Positions 23,049-37,788 of a stretch of 64,000 nt of DNA are shown piece after piece. The stretch's first letter is position 1. Every line of letters starts with the position of its first letter. A program made the translations under genes and the position numbers. The stretch is from Cenococcum geophilum 1.58 (taxonomy: Eukaryota > Ascomycota > Dothideomycetes > Gloniales > Gloniaceae): positions 620,001-684,000 of the forward strand of contig KV748257.1 of NCBI GenBank assembly GCA_001692895.1, in the 5' to 3' direction. A model generated the notes under the pieces. The model did not search any database. It worked only from the letters and a program-made list of their open reading frames with translations, and was not told the origin of the DNA.

Positions 23049-26000
23049 GTTTGTAGTATCTTTAATTTGCACCCCGTTATAATTACTAATTCCTTATACC
23101 CTAGCCAATTAACCTCCGCCCTAGAGTAATCGCAATCTATGCGCGCCTCTACTAAAACCGACACGTCCCTAGCGTAGTCCTAGAATAATCCTTAGTTTTT
23201 ACCTAGCGCCTAAATAGGTAACACTAATAATGCTAAAATAGCCGAAACCTAAAACCCCTATAACGTCTTTATAAACCTCTTTATAAAAATATACCCTAAT
23301 ATTACGTAAACAATCTGCCGCTCCCTACTATACCCTAAGACCTTTAAGCCTAGTAAAGCTTACCTTACCCTTATTAACTATACTAACGAGTTCCTTAATA
23401 ATATTAAAGTAGGACTATAGTATATATATAATATAAACACCGCTAATAAGAAAGCTAACGAAAACCTTAGTACCCTTATTACTTCCTAGATAGGAACTAT
23501 TAACTCCTAAGTAGAGACTATTGCCGTTCTAAAATAATTAACCCCTATAATAACGGTAGTAACCTAGCGGAAAAAACGGAGATCTAAAGACCCGCCAATA
23601 TTCAGCGGAAAAGGCACCCTATTAGAACGATAAGCTAATTTTAAAACCTAGTATATTAAGATTAAGGGAGTCTTTAACTGGGACTGGGACTACTTTAATA
23701 TAGTTTAGTCCTAGATCCTTTATATCTCGGATATACTAAAGGATAAGGCCTATAGGTTTATTAAGTAGGGCCTAGAGCTTATATATAAGAACCTAAGCAA
23801 CATATCTGCGTAGAAATGGCCTACTAAGGAAGATATGCTTAAAGACCTTACTACCTACTATAAGGTCCTTAATATAACCTAGGTTGTAAAGAATAAGCTT
23901 AACTATTTCCCCTAGGGTGAGCGTAATTACTAGTCCTAGAAGGGAGAGCTTAATAAGCTAATAGTCCGCGCTAAAAAATAGATAAATAGAAGGTGGACCT
24001 ACTCTAAAAGTTTATCTCTTTAAAGATAGAAGAGCTAGTACTTAAACTTGCCTATAAAATTAATAATAGCGACTATATAGGTTAGAGTAAGTAAATAGAT
24101 ATATTTGCTAAAAACCTTATAAATTATATATACCAAGCCAACCTTAAAAAGAATGCTAACCACTGCCTACCTACCTAAGCCCCTACCTCTATATTAACTC
24201 TAACCCTAGCAGTAACTAAAGAACCTATAAACCTTAATAGAATCTTAAATACGGAGCGTAAGCGCCGCGTTAATAATAGACTATACCTTACCTATAGCCT
24301 GCCTAGCTACTAAAAAGACGCCTATAACCCCGCTAAGATAGTAAACCCAGTTCTAATACCACCCCGTTAAATGACGTAAACTAATAACCGCGGATATAGC
24401 GACTGTAGAGTCTATTATAAACGCGGCAACCGCGGAGCCTATTATAGCCTCGGCGGATACCCCCCCCCCTTTAACCCTATAGCTTAGTTACTCTAAACTA
24501 TACCCTATATAGGAGCCTAACCCGTTAATAACGCCTAGTATTAGTAATTCCGCGCTAGCGAATATAAACATAGCTACGTTATTAGCGAGGTATTGTCTTT
24601 CTATACCCCAACTAAGACTAAAACTAATACCGCTAGCTAGATAGACATTAGACCGCCCCGCTAAAACAGCTTTATACCCTAGTCGTTAAAACGTAAACCT
24701 TTAAACTAAGTTATATCTAAGGGTTTAAACTATATAAGGAGGAAGACGAGAAGATTAGGTCCCTATTATTAGATTAATTAATCCTTTCTATTAGTAAGCT
24801 ACTATTTAATCTTAGATTAGTAAATAGTAACAAGAAATTAATCCTTATTTAAACCTAACTCTTTTTATTACGTAACCTATACCCCTAAGTTTATATTAAT
24901 ATAGTAAGCCTAGTGGACTCTAGTAGTACTATAATAGCATTTGCCGACATAGAGTCTATTATAAGAAAGTATAATATTATAACTAAGAAGCTGCTAGTAC
25001 CTAGGTCACTACGCCTTATAAACAGTATCCTATCTTCGCTTATTACGGACTACTTTACTACCTAAATATTAATCGGCCTTTATACTAAAGCTATACTCTT
25101 TTTTATTATTAAATTCTCGCCTACTACCCTAATTATCCTAGGTATGCCCTAGCTTTAGAAGTATAAGCCCCGTTTTAGCTTTAGGAAACTTAAAATCCGC
25201 TTTAACTTAAACTACTACTCTAAGCACTACCTCTTATAGGGGATAACTGATAGTAGTAGGGACGCCCTATATAGATACTTAGCACTACTAAGCCTAGTGC
25301 CTAGGACTATATATAAAGCCCTAATAGTAGAAGACGTTCCTAATAAAGGGGAGCCTATATAGCTGCAAAGAAACAAAATAGTAGAAGACTGGACTACCTT
25401 AGTACTTAAGACTAAAATAATAGGCTAGCTAGCCCTACCAAGACTAAGAAAGAAGGTCCGCTTTATACCGCCACTACTAAGAATCCAACCCCAACCTAGG
25501 TACTATTTAAACCCTAGCCGCCTAGCCTAATACTTAAAATTAAGCTATATACTATATATACATACTAAAGCCCGCGTTATAGTAAGGACTAGTTATAAAA
25601 CTACTAAGACCCAAATAATAGAAACCGCGCCACTATAACGCCTAACCTTATATCTATCTCCCGCGTATACCGTATAAAGCTACCGCCTTATTTCCGCCCC
25701 CCTAGGCTAACTAAGCCGTACTAGCCTAGCTATAGCACTAGAGAACTAAATACGCCCTAACCTAGACAATATTAAATACTCTTATACTATTAATTTTACC
25801 TAGTTCTATAAATAAAAAGACGTAAAGGTAATAAGGATCTATATAGCGGAGCTAGTAGAACTAGTTAAATAAGATAAACACTAATAGCTACTTAAAGAGC
25901 TGCCTATAGGCCTAATANAAGTACCAAACCTATTAGAAAGGTCTTTCCGCTAGCTAGTAGAAGGCAACTATATAATAAAGAAAGCCTATAAAGTACTCCC

Positions 26001-26745
26001 CCCCTATTTCTATAACTTTCTTAAAATAAATCTAAAAACTAAACCCGAGCTTTTATGTTAGAAGATAGTTAATACTAATATTAAAAATTTCCTAAAAGGC
26101 AAACTAGGATTAACCCGCGAAGATATTCTATAATGCCTACTAAAGGAGTTTTGTAAATATATTAAGCACTTCCTTCCTAAAAATATAGATAAGCTACCCC
26201 CTTACTAACTATAGGACTATAAAATTAAGATTACCCCTAGAAACTAGGCCCCGTATTATAAAAATAGACCACTCTTACCTACTAAACTTAGGTATGTAAA
26301 GAAGTGGATTAATAAGATACTGGATAAGGGTTTTATCCGTAAATTAACCTTACTAGCTACTATACTACTCCTCCTCGCCGCTAAGCCTAGTGGCGGTATA
26401 TAAATCTACTATAACTACTAAGGCCTAAATACAGTTACTATTAAAAATTGGTACCTACTGCTACTAATCCGCAAGACACTTAACGCACTCTATAGTGCTA
26501 AGTACTTTACTAAACTTAATATAATTACTATATTTAACCGGATCTGGATTATAAAGGGCTATAAGTAGCTTATAGTATTTATTACCTAGTTCGGACTTTA
26601 TAAGATACTAGTTATACTATTTAGCTTCTATAATACACTTACTATATTCTAAAATTATATTAACTATATTCTATATAACGCCCTTAATAACTACTATACT
26701 ACCTACCTTAATAACGTCCTTATTTTTTCTAAAATATACGCTAAG

Positions 26746-27166
26746 TGTTACGGACGCTTTAAGTACGATGTTACGACTACTAGGAGAGGAGTTGGAAGAA
26801 GCTAGTTGGTTAATTTAGGCACGGTCCATAATGGAACCAGTAGAACCATATAACGAGGAATGGTAACCGAGGTTACATAACATGCTACGTATTAAACAAG
26901 AGGAACGAGAGGAACTTATGTACCTTACGTATAAGACGTACATTACGTATAAGAAGGATTTTATAGGAGTACGGTTATGTATTTAAGACCCTTAGTCCCT
27001 ACCTAGATAGTTCCTTCCTTATAGTGATTCTCAGAATATAATTAGAGTTAATCTGTTAGGCAACCACTCCACCAGTTATTATTACGTTATTAACTTACTT
27101 GCAATACCTATATACCTAGCCCATTAACAGAACCCACCGTAGTTCTTACTATAAGGTTCCGTTACA
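26746..27166 (+). repeat. 5' LTR of Gypsy H1
   Basis: 421 bp, TGTTACGGACGC to GGTTCCGTTACA. Differences from 34328-34748 are almost all C/T or G/A, the RIP signature. Confidence 0.93.
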
Positions 27167-28940
27167 CAATCACTACCACGGTTACGGTTTTAATAAGTCA
27201 AACAACATGCCACCAAAAGCAGCCACCACAACGCCATTAACAGCGGCAACTACGCCAGGATTAGGTAACGACACTAGTATAGCAAACACTAACTTATAAC
27301 AACCTATGATAGTAAAACAGTTATAAACAATAGTTAATTAGTTAACGGGAGATAATATAGTACTCAAAAATAGGATTAATGGGATAGGAGCAGCAAAGGT
27401 TAAGTTACTATCAATTAAAAGATTCTTAGGAGAAAGATTAAAGTTTAAAGGATTCCTTATGTAAATACACTTTAAGGTTACACAAGAAGGAGTAAAGCTA
27501 GCAATAACTATAGATTAAGTAGCATATGCAGGATTGTTCTTATTAGGAAAAGCACTTAAATAGTTTAAGCCTTACCTTATAGAGATATAAGTAAACGGAA
27601 TAACAACAACAAACTAAGAAGTACGGTTTATATTTTTAAGCTAGAATAGATTTATAGAGCAACTTATATAAATGTTCGGGGACCCAGAAGCAACAACTAT
27701 AGCGGAAAGAAAGCTTTAGGACCTAACGCAACAGACTTTAGCAATTAAGTACACGATATAATTCCAAACGCTAGCTATATAACTTAAGTGGAATAATAAG
27801 GCGCTTATAGCATAGTATAAATAGGGACTTAAGGCTAAAGTCTAGGACGTAATTATTCTAATAGAAGATACGGATACCCTAAGGGAATTAATAGATTAAG
27901 TAATTAAGATTAATAATAGGATCTTCTAAAGGGAATAGGCTAAGAGGGGCTAGGACAGAGTTCCACAGTTATATAAGACGTAGAGCACGCAATAACTAAA
28001 GCTAAATTAGAAACTATAGTACGGCGCAGAGCTAACGGACCTAAGTAGTACTAAAGAAACCTATAAGAGAGGGAGTAAGAAACTATAGAAACCTAAAGGT
28101 TAAGAATTAAGTAATTATAGGACTAAGGAGTATAGGCCAAACCAAGGATCTTAGTAGCAGAAGACGTTTAAGCGGACTCTACAGCAAAAATAATAGTTTA
28201 AAGAAGGAGCTTGCATAAATTATAGAAAACAGGGTTATTTCGCCAGAGACTATAGAAGTAGTTAGAGTCATTATATAGTAAAGGGAACTAGACTAGCAGT
28301 ATATGGCACACATGTATAGAGGGATAATAATACGCTGCAAGGAACAAAAGAATGTTTAATTAGAAGTTTTGCGTTTTGTTATAATAACGCATGCCAAATT
28401 TATAAAGACGCTAAATATAGTGTAAGCTATTAGCTATAAGAGCTAGAGTTAAAAGAACTTAAAGGAACTAAAGAGTTAAATAAAAAATAAGATTGACTCT
28501 ATAAGCTAGATTAAGATATTATAGTAATATACGGATAAAGATTAGTAATAATAATAATAGAGTTAGAGTACTTATTAATTAATAGCAATAAGAATAGTAA
28601 AAGAACTAACTAGGGGTATCTAAACCTTAATAATATAATAAAAGTAGAGACTAAGACCACCATAGAGCAAGGTTTAGTAACGGGTATTATAACACTATTA
28701 GATATGGTATCTATCGCTTTATAAGACGGAAGGAGTAATATCTAGAGATAATTAAGTAAGCAGACGACTGCTAGTGCTAGCTCACCACTTAAAAAAGGCA
28801 AAAGGCCAAAGGCTTAAGATTCTTAAGATAAGATAAGGTAAGCTTAAAGACCTATAACAGACAGAAACCAATGGAGTAGAGCAGCAGCTTAGTTTAAAGA
28901 CATACAAATAAGCTCAGGATAAGAATTCCTAACGGTATAA

Positions 28941-29020
28941 GACTCTTAAGACGAGATAAGTAAGATCTAGGACTCTTAAGACGAGATAAGTAAGATCTAG
29001 GACTCTTAAGACGAGATAAG
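28941..29020 (+). repeat. 30-bp tandem repeat in Gypsy H1
   Basis: About 2.7 copies of a 30-bp unit starting GACTCTTAAGACGAGATAAG, at 28941, 28971 and 29001. It encodes a Ser/Asp/Glu-rich motif (DS.DEI). Weaker related motifs flank it (about 28818-28850) and occur in H2 near 42590-42640. It lies in the linker between gag and protease. Confidence 0.8.
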
Positions 29021-32000
29021 GACACTAGTGAAGCCTAGTTAGACTAAGGCTGGAGCTAAGCTTAAGTTAGAAGTAAGCTTAGGATTAAAGAATCTAAGGG
29101 GTTAAGAATTTGGGGTATAAATTAGGATACCTATAAGTAAGAGGTAAGGAGCTTCTTTATAGATTAGAGAATCTGCAGCGCAAATAGTAATTAGACTAGG
29201 AGATAGATATATAGACCTAGAAGACTTACTAAGGGAATATAGTGTTTAGCCTGAAGATTAAAAAGTTAATACCAAGATTAAGAAGTATAAAAACTTTAAG
29301 GATCTACTTATAAGACGCGACGTAAAAGAAACTATAGAGGAATTTAGGGCAAAAATTACCTTATAGTAAGAACAGAAACTAGATAAGAGATCTAGCATAT
29401 TAGGATATACAAAGGATAGAGCACTAGTATAAAAAATTACCAATAGGCCTAGAATAGGCACACTAAGAGCAAAGTGGCTTATTAAACTAAAATAAGAAGA
29501 GGATCTAGGGATTTCTACTAGGTTCGAAGAATAATATACTAAAGGCTATTACAATATAGTAATAAAGAGATATTTCCTTACGGACGAGCCGTATATACTT
29601 AAGCAGCTATACTAAAAGTGGTATAAATAATGACATAATAACAAGTAGGAAGATTTCTATATATAGTTAAACAAAAAAGTTATCTAAGACTACCCGATTA
29701 TAGAAAAGGCTATAACTTATATTAAGGGGGCCTTAATTATAACGTTAAAGGATCTAAAGAAGCAATTAGAGGACTAGAGAAGTAAAAGACGCGTTTTAGT
29801 ACCTATAAACAAAGTTACAACGCTTAGATTAACACAAGAAAGGTTTAAACTTAAGGATGAGGATAAGCTAAGAGTTAACCTAAGATATTAAGCATATTAT
29901 ATATTGTTATAGATAGCATGCATAAATAATGCGTGTAATATGCATAGAACACCAAAGGACAAAAATTAAAAGTATCTAATAAGGATATATTGGATGACGG
30001 ATAAGGCGAAATATAGAAACGCTAAGTATATATATAGTTAGCACTTAGTGGAAGTTTAAGAATAAGGGGACTTAATACTTTAACTAGGAAGATTTCTTAC
30101 GGAAGAATACCTAGACGGACGATAATAGTGGGAATGTTTAGAGAACACCTATCTAGAGTATATTAAGGACAAAAAATAAACTAAGTATTAGCCTAAGTTA
30201 GACTAAGTATAAATAAGATCTAGTAGCTAATAGTTAGGAAAAGTAGAGGCCTATGGGACTAGAGGGAGCTAGTAGTAGAGCCTTAGACCCTTAAAGGAAT
30301 TTAAGGATAATACCTAAATTTACAAGTTAAATAGCAAGATTAACAGTTTAAGGCGCTAATAGATAGTGGAGTAATAAGGAACTATATCTTGCTAATAGCA
30401 GTTAAAAGAATAGGATTACTATATAGGCAGAAGGAATATCCTTACCTATTAGTAATAATTTTAGAAGATCCGATAGCCTATAGAGGGGGTATTATTAATC
30501 TTAAAATAGGACCTATTTAGTTAACTATTAAAGGAAGATAAATTAAGATATCATTTAACATATTACTATTAGGAAATAATAAGGCAATATTTAGAATGCC
30601 TTAGTTATAGGAATATAATCTAAGGATTAATTAGATTATAGGTTAGGTCGATATTAGAGATACTTAATGCTATAAGATGTAATAATAAGCTAAGCTAGTA
30701 TGGTACTAAGTAGGAGTAACCTACAAAGAAACGGAAAAAGGATTAAGTTATATACTAAAAAGATACCACAAATATGGTAAGAAACTATAGTTACCTAAAA
30801 GTAAACAGCTGTTAGAGTATATAGCATAGGACTATAAAATAGAATTAGAACCAGGAATAAGTCTAAGGTTCTTTCCAATCTATAAGCTTACTAAAGAAGA
30901 AGGTAGAGCATTAAAAGAGTTTATTTAAGAAAACTTATAAAAGGGATATATTAGACTATTGCAGTTATTAGCGGGTTATCTAGTACTATTTATACTAAAA
31001 AAGAATAGCAAACTAAGGATATATATTAACTATAGATAGTTAAACAGCATCACCAAAAAGGATAGGTATCCTTTACCCTTAATTAGCGAAATCTAAGACA
31101 GGATAGGTAATGCGCAAATCTTTATAAAGATAGATCTAAGATAGGTGTACTATTAGATTAGGATTAAGGAAGGCAGCCTTTAGGTTAAAGGAAGAACTAT
31201 ATAAACCACTAGTTATGTAATTCGGGCTTATAAATATACTAGTAACGTTCTAGAAGCGTATTAATAATATATTAAGAGAACACTTAGATAAATTTATTAT
31301 AGTATACCTTAACGACATTATAATCTACTTAATAACTAAGGAAGAATATGGGGAATATGTTAAATAGGTTTTAAGGAGACTATAAAAAGAACAGATGCTA
31401 GTAGTAATTAAGAAATATAAATTCTTCACCAGAAGACTGATTTTGTTGGATTTATTATTAAACTAGGCCAACTTAGCATCAATCTAAAGAAGATTAAGGC
31501 TATAGTGAATTGGTAAGAACTAAAAAACGTTATATAGTTAAGATCGTTTCTAGGGTTTTGTAATTACTGTAGAAGGTTTATAGCTTAATAGTTAAAGGAC
31601 ATTAAGCCGTTTATAAGGTTAATAAAAAAAAGAAGAACTATAGGCATAGGGAGAGAAACAGCGAGAACTCTTTAAAAAAGTTAAAGAGTTATTTACCCAG
31701 GAGCCAGTTCTTAAGATTTACTAACTAAAACTAGAGATAGTGGTTAAAATAGATGCATTAGACTTTGCACTAGGAGTATATTTTATATAAAAGTATCTAG
31801 ATGGATGGCATCTAGTGGCATACTATAGTTAAAAGATAATACCACTAGAGTTAAACTATAACATCTATAACAAGGAGTTATTAGGTATAGTTACAGCACT
31901 AAAAAAATAAAAAGCATTCTTACAAGGTATAAAAAAACCATTTATAGTTAAAACGGATTATAAGAACCTAATAGGATTCCTAATAATAAAGGAACTTAAT

Positions 32001-33739
32001 TAAAGATAGGTTAGATGGGCAGAGATGCTTATAGAATACTATTTTAAAATTTAGTATACTAAGGGAATAGAGAACGTATAAGCGGATACTTTAAGTAGAA
32101 AGACTAAACTATAAAATAACGATAAGCCATTAGGGGCTTTACTACGAAAAGACACAGACGGATTGATTAGGTATAATTATTTAAAGATTGCAGTAACTTA
32201 AGAGAATAAGTTAGAAAAAGTTTATAAGATACTAGAAAGCTTTTAGGTATAAAGGATTCTAGAAGTATAACTAGAAGATCTATAGTTAGATATATACGAA
32301 AACCAAAAAACAAAGTATATCCCAAAGAGTATAGCAGAGTAGTTTATAGAGGAATTCTATAAGGAACTAACTTAAGGACATAATAGAGTAACGGGCTTAG
32401 TATTAAGACTCTAGGAGGAGTATATTATTAACGGAATCTAAAAGATAGCTAGAAAGGTCACTAAAGAGTATCTAGATTGCTAAAGAAATAAACTAATAAG
32501 GCATAAGCTATATAGAGGGCTACAACCTATTAAAATACTAAAGAGACCATGGGAGGTTATATTATAGGACTTTATTATTAAGTTACTAAAGTTAAGAGAT
32601 CCTATTACCGGACAGAATCATAACGCGATTCTAGTAATAGTAGACAAGCTTATAAAGTAGGAATACTTTATAGCCTATACGGAAGAAATCTCAGCAGAAG
32701 ATATCGCTAAAATCTATATTAAAGAAGTGTTCGTAAGACATAGAACACTAGGTAAAATTATATCGGATAGAGATCCAAGATTTATAGCAGTATTTTAGGA
32801 GGTATTCTTGGCAGAATAAGGAGTTTAAGTAGTAACTTCTACCGCGTATTATCTGCAGACAGACAGTTAAACAGAAAGATTAAACTAGACACTAGAACAG
32901 TATCTAAGGCATTACGTTAATTATGCACAGAATAATTGGGTATTGCTATTACTAATTATACAATTTACATATAATATAACACTATAAGAAGAAATAGGTA
33001 CGTTACCATTTAAGGCGAATTACGGATATAAACTAAGGACATTATTATCGCCACGTTAAGTAAAGAAGATAAGTAGTAGAGCTAAGTAAAGAATAGAGAC
33101 TTTAATAAATCTTTATGCAAACCTTACGGAAATAGCTAAGGTAGTACAGTAAAGAATAAAAAAATACTACGATGCTAAGAGATCTAAGGGACCAGATCTT
33201 AAGGAGGGAGATAAAGTATGGCTACTATACAGAAATTTTAAAAGTTAACAACTAAGCAAGAAGTTGGATTACGTCAGACTAGGACCTTTTAAAATTACAT
33301 AGAGAATTTCACCAGTTACGTTTAAATTAGACCTACTAGCCAAAATAAAAATCTACCCTATATAGTATATCGCAATGCTAAAGCCAGCGCATGGGAATGT
33401 GGAGCTATTAGCCTATGAGGCAGACATGTATAGAGGACAAGAAGAAGACAAATAGCAAGTTTTGAAGATTGTTAGCCATAAGGACATTAACAACGAAACA
33501 TAGTACGAGGTTAAGTAGATAGGCTATACTAAGACTACCTAGGAGCTACTAGAGAATTTAAGAAACGCTATAGGAAAGGTATAGGAGTATTGGAGGAAAA
33601 TAGGTTAGGCAATATTAATAAGAAAGGAGTATTAAAGAATAAGTTACCTAAGGGGGACCTAGGAAGAGCAACTGCCGAACTACTTAGAGTTGTTCCCTTT
33701 ATTACAGAAAGAGAGTTAGTTCTCTTATTACCCAGTTCC

Positions 33740-34300
33740 TAAAGACCTTGTTCTATAAGCTTCCACTCCTTAGAATAAACCTTCTTATAAACCTTCTTAA
33801 GACGAAGCAGTTAAGTAGACGCCGTAATGCGAGCATCTAGGGCCTTCTGTTCCGCATCACGAGAATATTTTAACTTAGTAAGGGCTTAAGACAGTTTACT
33901 ATCTAGCTGCGCAGCAGTAGATTAAACACGAGACCCTAAGATAAATTAATTAGGGAACTAGATAACTATTAAGGGTAATAGGTCGCGCATATTTAGCATT
34001 AGAGGTAGAGCGAACGTCATAGGACAAATGAATATTTGCTTTAGTGCACTCTAAGCAAGAGAATAGTTGTTGCGAAGAAGGACTTGCCAATGTAATATAA
34101 ACTAACCCCTCTTTTATATAACGAGAACATAGAGACGGTATAATCTTACTAAGAGATAATATCGCAGCAATAGTACGGGCACGACGTTGGGCGTGTAAAG
34201 AAGAAATTGCTTTAGGTATAATAAGTAATAATATTAACCAAATTAATTAGACGGATCTTATACCTCTAGTAAATAACTTAGAGATATTTTAAATCTTTAA
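33740..34300 (-). other. Antisense open stretch in the 3' region of Gypsy H1
   Basis: Between pol and the 3' LTR, the minus strand holds a stretch with few stops (about 33,950-34,220) and coding-like composition, including the readable peptide FSCLECTKANIHLSYDVRS. The same block exists in H2 at about 50240-50760. Some LTR elements carry an extra antisense gene here. Function unknown. It is part of a broken fossil. Confidence 0.4.
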
Positions 34301-34327
34301 GGACGAAGATAAAAAGGAGGGAGATAG

Positions 34328-34748
34328 TGTTACGGACGCTTTAAGTACAATATTACAACTACTAGAAGAGGAGTCAGAAGAAGCTAGTTGGTTAATTTAG
34401 GCACGGTCTATAATGGAACCGGTAGAACTATATAATAAGGAATGGTAACCAAGGTTATATAATATACTACGTATTAAATAAGAGGAATAAGAGGAACTTA
34501 CGTACCTTATATATAAGACGTACATTATATATAAGAAGGATTTTATAGGAGTACGGTTGTGTATTTAAGACCCTTAGTCCCTACCTAGATAGTTCCTTTC
34601 TTGTAGTAATTCTTAGAATATAATTGAAGTTAATCTGTTAGGCAACCACTCCACCAGTTGTTATTACGTTGTTGACTTACTTACAATACCTACATACCTA
34701 GCCCATTAATAGAACTTATCGTAGTTCTTACTACAAGGTTCCGTTATA
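34328..34748 (+). repeat. 3' LTR of Gypsy H1
   Basis: 421 bp, starts TGTTACGGACGC after a purine-rich tract (AAAAAGGAGGGAGATAG), ends CCGTTATA, followed by CTAAG. Confidence 0.93.
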
Positions 34749-34992
34749 CTAAGTATACTAAGTATATAAATAAAGTCATCTAAAGACTCGGTAATACTAG
34801 ACTTTAGATTAATATTAATAAGTCTAAGTTCTACTTTACTAAAACAAAATACCTTGGCTTAATTATCTTAACTAATAGCATAACTATAGACCCTAAGAAG
34901 GTATAGGCCTTACAGAAATAAAAGGACCCGATATTAATTAAAGAACTATAACAATTTCTTAGCTTCGCGAACTTCTACTAATAATTTATTTA

Positions 34993-35179
34993 TGTGACGG
35001 CGCTAGGGCACCGCCCCTACGACGTCTACATACAGCCTAGTCAGGGGCTCGCTTAGAGGCTTGGCTCGTGTATATAGACCTGTCCTTTCCTCGACCTCCT
35101 TCTGCTCCTCAGCTTAGTATCTTCGTAATACAGCATTCGTTCAAGCTTCGGTTCAGAGGCATTTGTTCGAGCCGTAACA
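34993..35179 (-). repeat. Solo LTR, family S, copy 2
   Basis: 187 bp from TGTGACGGCGC to GAGCCGTAACA, reverse orientation to copies 1 and 3, flanked by ATTTA (34988-34992 and 35180-35184). Inserted in the pol region of Gypsy G. Rich in CpG and CpA, hardly RIP-mutated. Confidence 0.9.
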
Positions 35180-37509
35180 ATTTAAGGCTACTCTACTATC
35201 GCTATACCTATAATAAAACTCTTAAAGAAGGATATTAGATAGCTATAGGGACTAAAATAAGCTAAATCGTTTAAGGCCTTTAAGGGAGCCTTTACTTTAG
35301 CACTAGTATTAGTATACTATAACTATATAAAGAAAACAGTGGTAGAAATAGATATATTAAATTAGGCTTCCGGCGGAGTCCTTTCCTAATATAATAATAA
35401 CGGAAAATTAAGGCCGGTCGCATTCTTTTCTATAAAGTACTTTACGCTAGAGTATAACTATAAGATCTATAATAAAGAACTCTTAGCTATTATTAAGGCT
35501 TTAAAGGAATAGCGTCCTAAGCTATAAGGGACTAAGAAGCTATTTAAAATTATTACCAACTATAAGAACCTATAGACGTTTATAACTACTAAGTAGCTAA
35601 ATTAGCACTAAGTCTAGTAGGCAGAGTTCCTTTTATAGTTTAACTTTATAATTATATATAGACCTAAAAGCAAAGCTACGCTCCCTAATACCCTAAGCTA
35701 GCTACTAAGAATAAGGTCTAAGGACGCTAATAATAAACACCTCCGCTACTAAGCCTAAGTCATTATACCGCCCTAGAAAGTTAACCCTATAATCTTAAAA
35801 GAATTACTATATAAGTCCCATAATTATAATAACGCGGAGTTTATAGCTGCTTTAAACCCTAAAATAGCTAAAAAGTTACTAGATAAGTTAATCTAGCTAG
35901 GATACTAGAAGAACAAACTTGTAAAAGATATAGTAACAGCCCTACGTAATTGGAAAGCTCGCTATTAGCTAAAAAAGATTAAGAAATTACTTCGTTATAA
36001 TAAATTAAAATATAGTATTATTAACAGATAGATTTACTTCTACTAACGTCTCTTTATCCCTAATACCCTAAACCTCCACCTAGAAGTTACCTATTACTTT
36101 TATAGTAGTAACCCTACTAATTACCCTAACTAGGTTAAGACTTTTAACCTCTTAAACCAAATATACTAGTAGCTAGGAATCTCCTAGTTTACGGCTACCT
36201 TAATTAAAAACTATACCCTATATATTTATACTAAGACCCCTTATTCTACCCCGCTCGGTTTTCTAAAGCTATTAAAATTACCTACCCGCCCATAAACCAA
36301 TATCTTAATTAACTATATTATAACGCTACTAGTATACTAACGCCACGGCAAGGCATATAAATATATCCTTATTATTATAGACCACTTAACTAAAATATAA
36401 TACCTTGTTCTAGTAATAGGACTCTTAATAAAGGAGCTAGTTAATAGCTTTATTAATAACGTATATAAGCTCTATAATATACTAAGCACGATTATTTCTA
36501 ATCGCGGCATATAATTTATTAGCGACTTCTAGTAATAACTAAGTAAACGCCTTAAGACAATCTTGTGACTAAGCTTAGCCTAGCACCTAAAAACGGACGG
36601 CTAAACTAAAATTATTAACGCTGCCGTAAATAAATACCTTTATACTTTTGTTAGCTTTATATAGGACAACTAGGTTAACTACCTACCGCCTACTAAGTTT
36701 GCTATAAATAACTAAGTTAACAAGAGTACAGGCATCTCCCTATTTTTTGCAAACTATAGCTTTAACCCTTACCTCAAAATCGAGCCTACTAGCCCCTACT
36801 TACTAACACTATTAATATAAGTAAAGAAGGAGTTCTTCCACGCAGACTCTATGGCTAACTGCTTTAAGCGGATATTAATACAGCTTAAGGCCCTAGCCTA
36901 GATTTTATAGTAACGCTATAAAGATAATACTAATACCTATAGGAATAAGAGCGCGTTATTCTACAAAGGCAATATAGTTATAGTTAGCTTAGAAAATATA
37001 AAGATAAATAGATTTAAGAAGAAATAGGACGATAAATGGGACGGCCTATACCCCGTACTCGCAGTATACTAAAAGGTAGTTATAGTAAACCTTCTAAACT
37101 ACATCTAAGTAAATAAATCCTTTTATATATTTAAGGTCCGCCTTTAGGCTACTAAAGAGATCCCTAGCTAAGCAAATATTAATACTATAGAGCGCCGTAA
37201 TATATAAGGACGAGTGGTAGAAAGAGATAATAACGGCAATATAGAAGATAAATAGGAGTTTAAGAAAATCCTTAATATATATAACGAAGACCCCTAGGGC
37301 CTAACTTATAAGATTAAATGGAAATATTATAAGGATATAACCTAGTAGCTAAAGGAAAACCTAAAGGGTTATAAACAAGCTATATAGCGCTTCTATAAGT
37401 AATACCCTAAGAAGCTAAAAACCCCAGACTAGGTATAAAATAAGGAAAAGTCACGCTAAGGTCATAGCTGACCACCGTATTAAAATTTGTGGTAGTTAAG
37501 ATATTATAG

Positions 37510-37532
37510 AACTTTAACCAACGGTTAAAGTT
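37510..37532. repeat. Palindrome P1, copy 4
   Basis: 23 bp, arms AACTTTAACCA and CGGTTAAAGTT, followed by ATTTAATTAGC, 256 bp before the 3' LTR of Gypsy G. Confidence 0.85.
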
Positions 37533-37630
37533 ATTTAATTAGCTAAATTCTTGCTAAGAAACGCTATGCGGATTGATTTAGGTAGTAGTATAAAGTTCTA
37601 CCAACCTTACTTACTAAACTAACCAATTAG

Positions 37631-37657
37631 GATTTTCTATACCCGGTATAGAAAATC
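37631..37657. repeat. Palindrome P2, copy 3
   Basis: Arms GATTTTCTAT and ATAGAAAATC around ACCCGGT, 98 bp downstream of P1 copy 4 and 131 bp before the 3' LTR of Gypsy G. In this copy the palindrome is essentially perfect. Confidence 0.88.
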
Positions 37658-37788
37658 ACTATTAGCTTAGTTAAGGGTAGTAAGTAGAACTAATATCTTT
37701 GCAGTAAAAAATAGGCAACCCCGTATACTGCCTATTTTTAAGTTATCCATTTAGTTTAGGGACTAAACTATCTAGGGGAAAGGAGTAC

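Larger units (their letters stand above)
26746..34748 (+). mobile_element. Gypsy element H1 with both LTRs, nested in G
   Basis: An 8.0-kb plus-strand fossil Gypsy retrotransposon with 421-bp LTRs and the target duplication CTAAG (26741-26745 and 34749-34753). Gag begins near the ATG at 27208 (MPPKAATTTPL) and runs to about 28300, with a zinc-knuckle-like region near 28210-28260. A long acidic linker region with a tandem repeat follows, then protease near 30330-30600, reverse transcriptase about 30870-31450 (GFCNYCRRFIA near 31555), RNase H about 31690-32080, integrase about 32330-33080 and a chromodomain-like end about 33440-33600. About 0.7 kb lies between pol and the 3' LTR, with an antisense open stretch. 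Broken in many places. Sister copy H2 is at 40598. Confidence 0.92.

Noticed and set aside
29258-29461. Minus-strand open frame of 67 codons, with a similar one at 42834-43061 in the sister element
   Set aside because: Both are antisense to the same region of Gypsy H1 and H2. Their likeness follows from the shared element, and their hydrophobic composition is what AT-rich antisense of an acidic linker gives.
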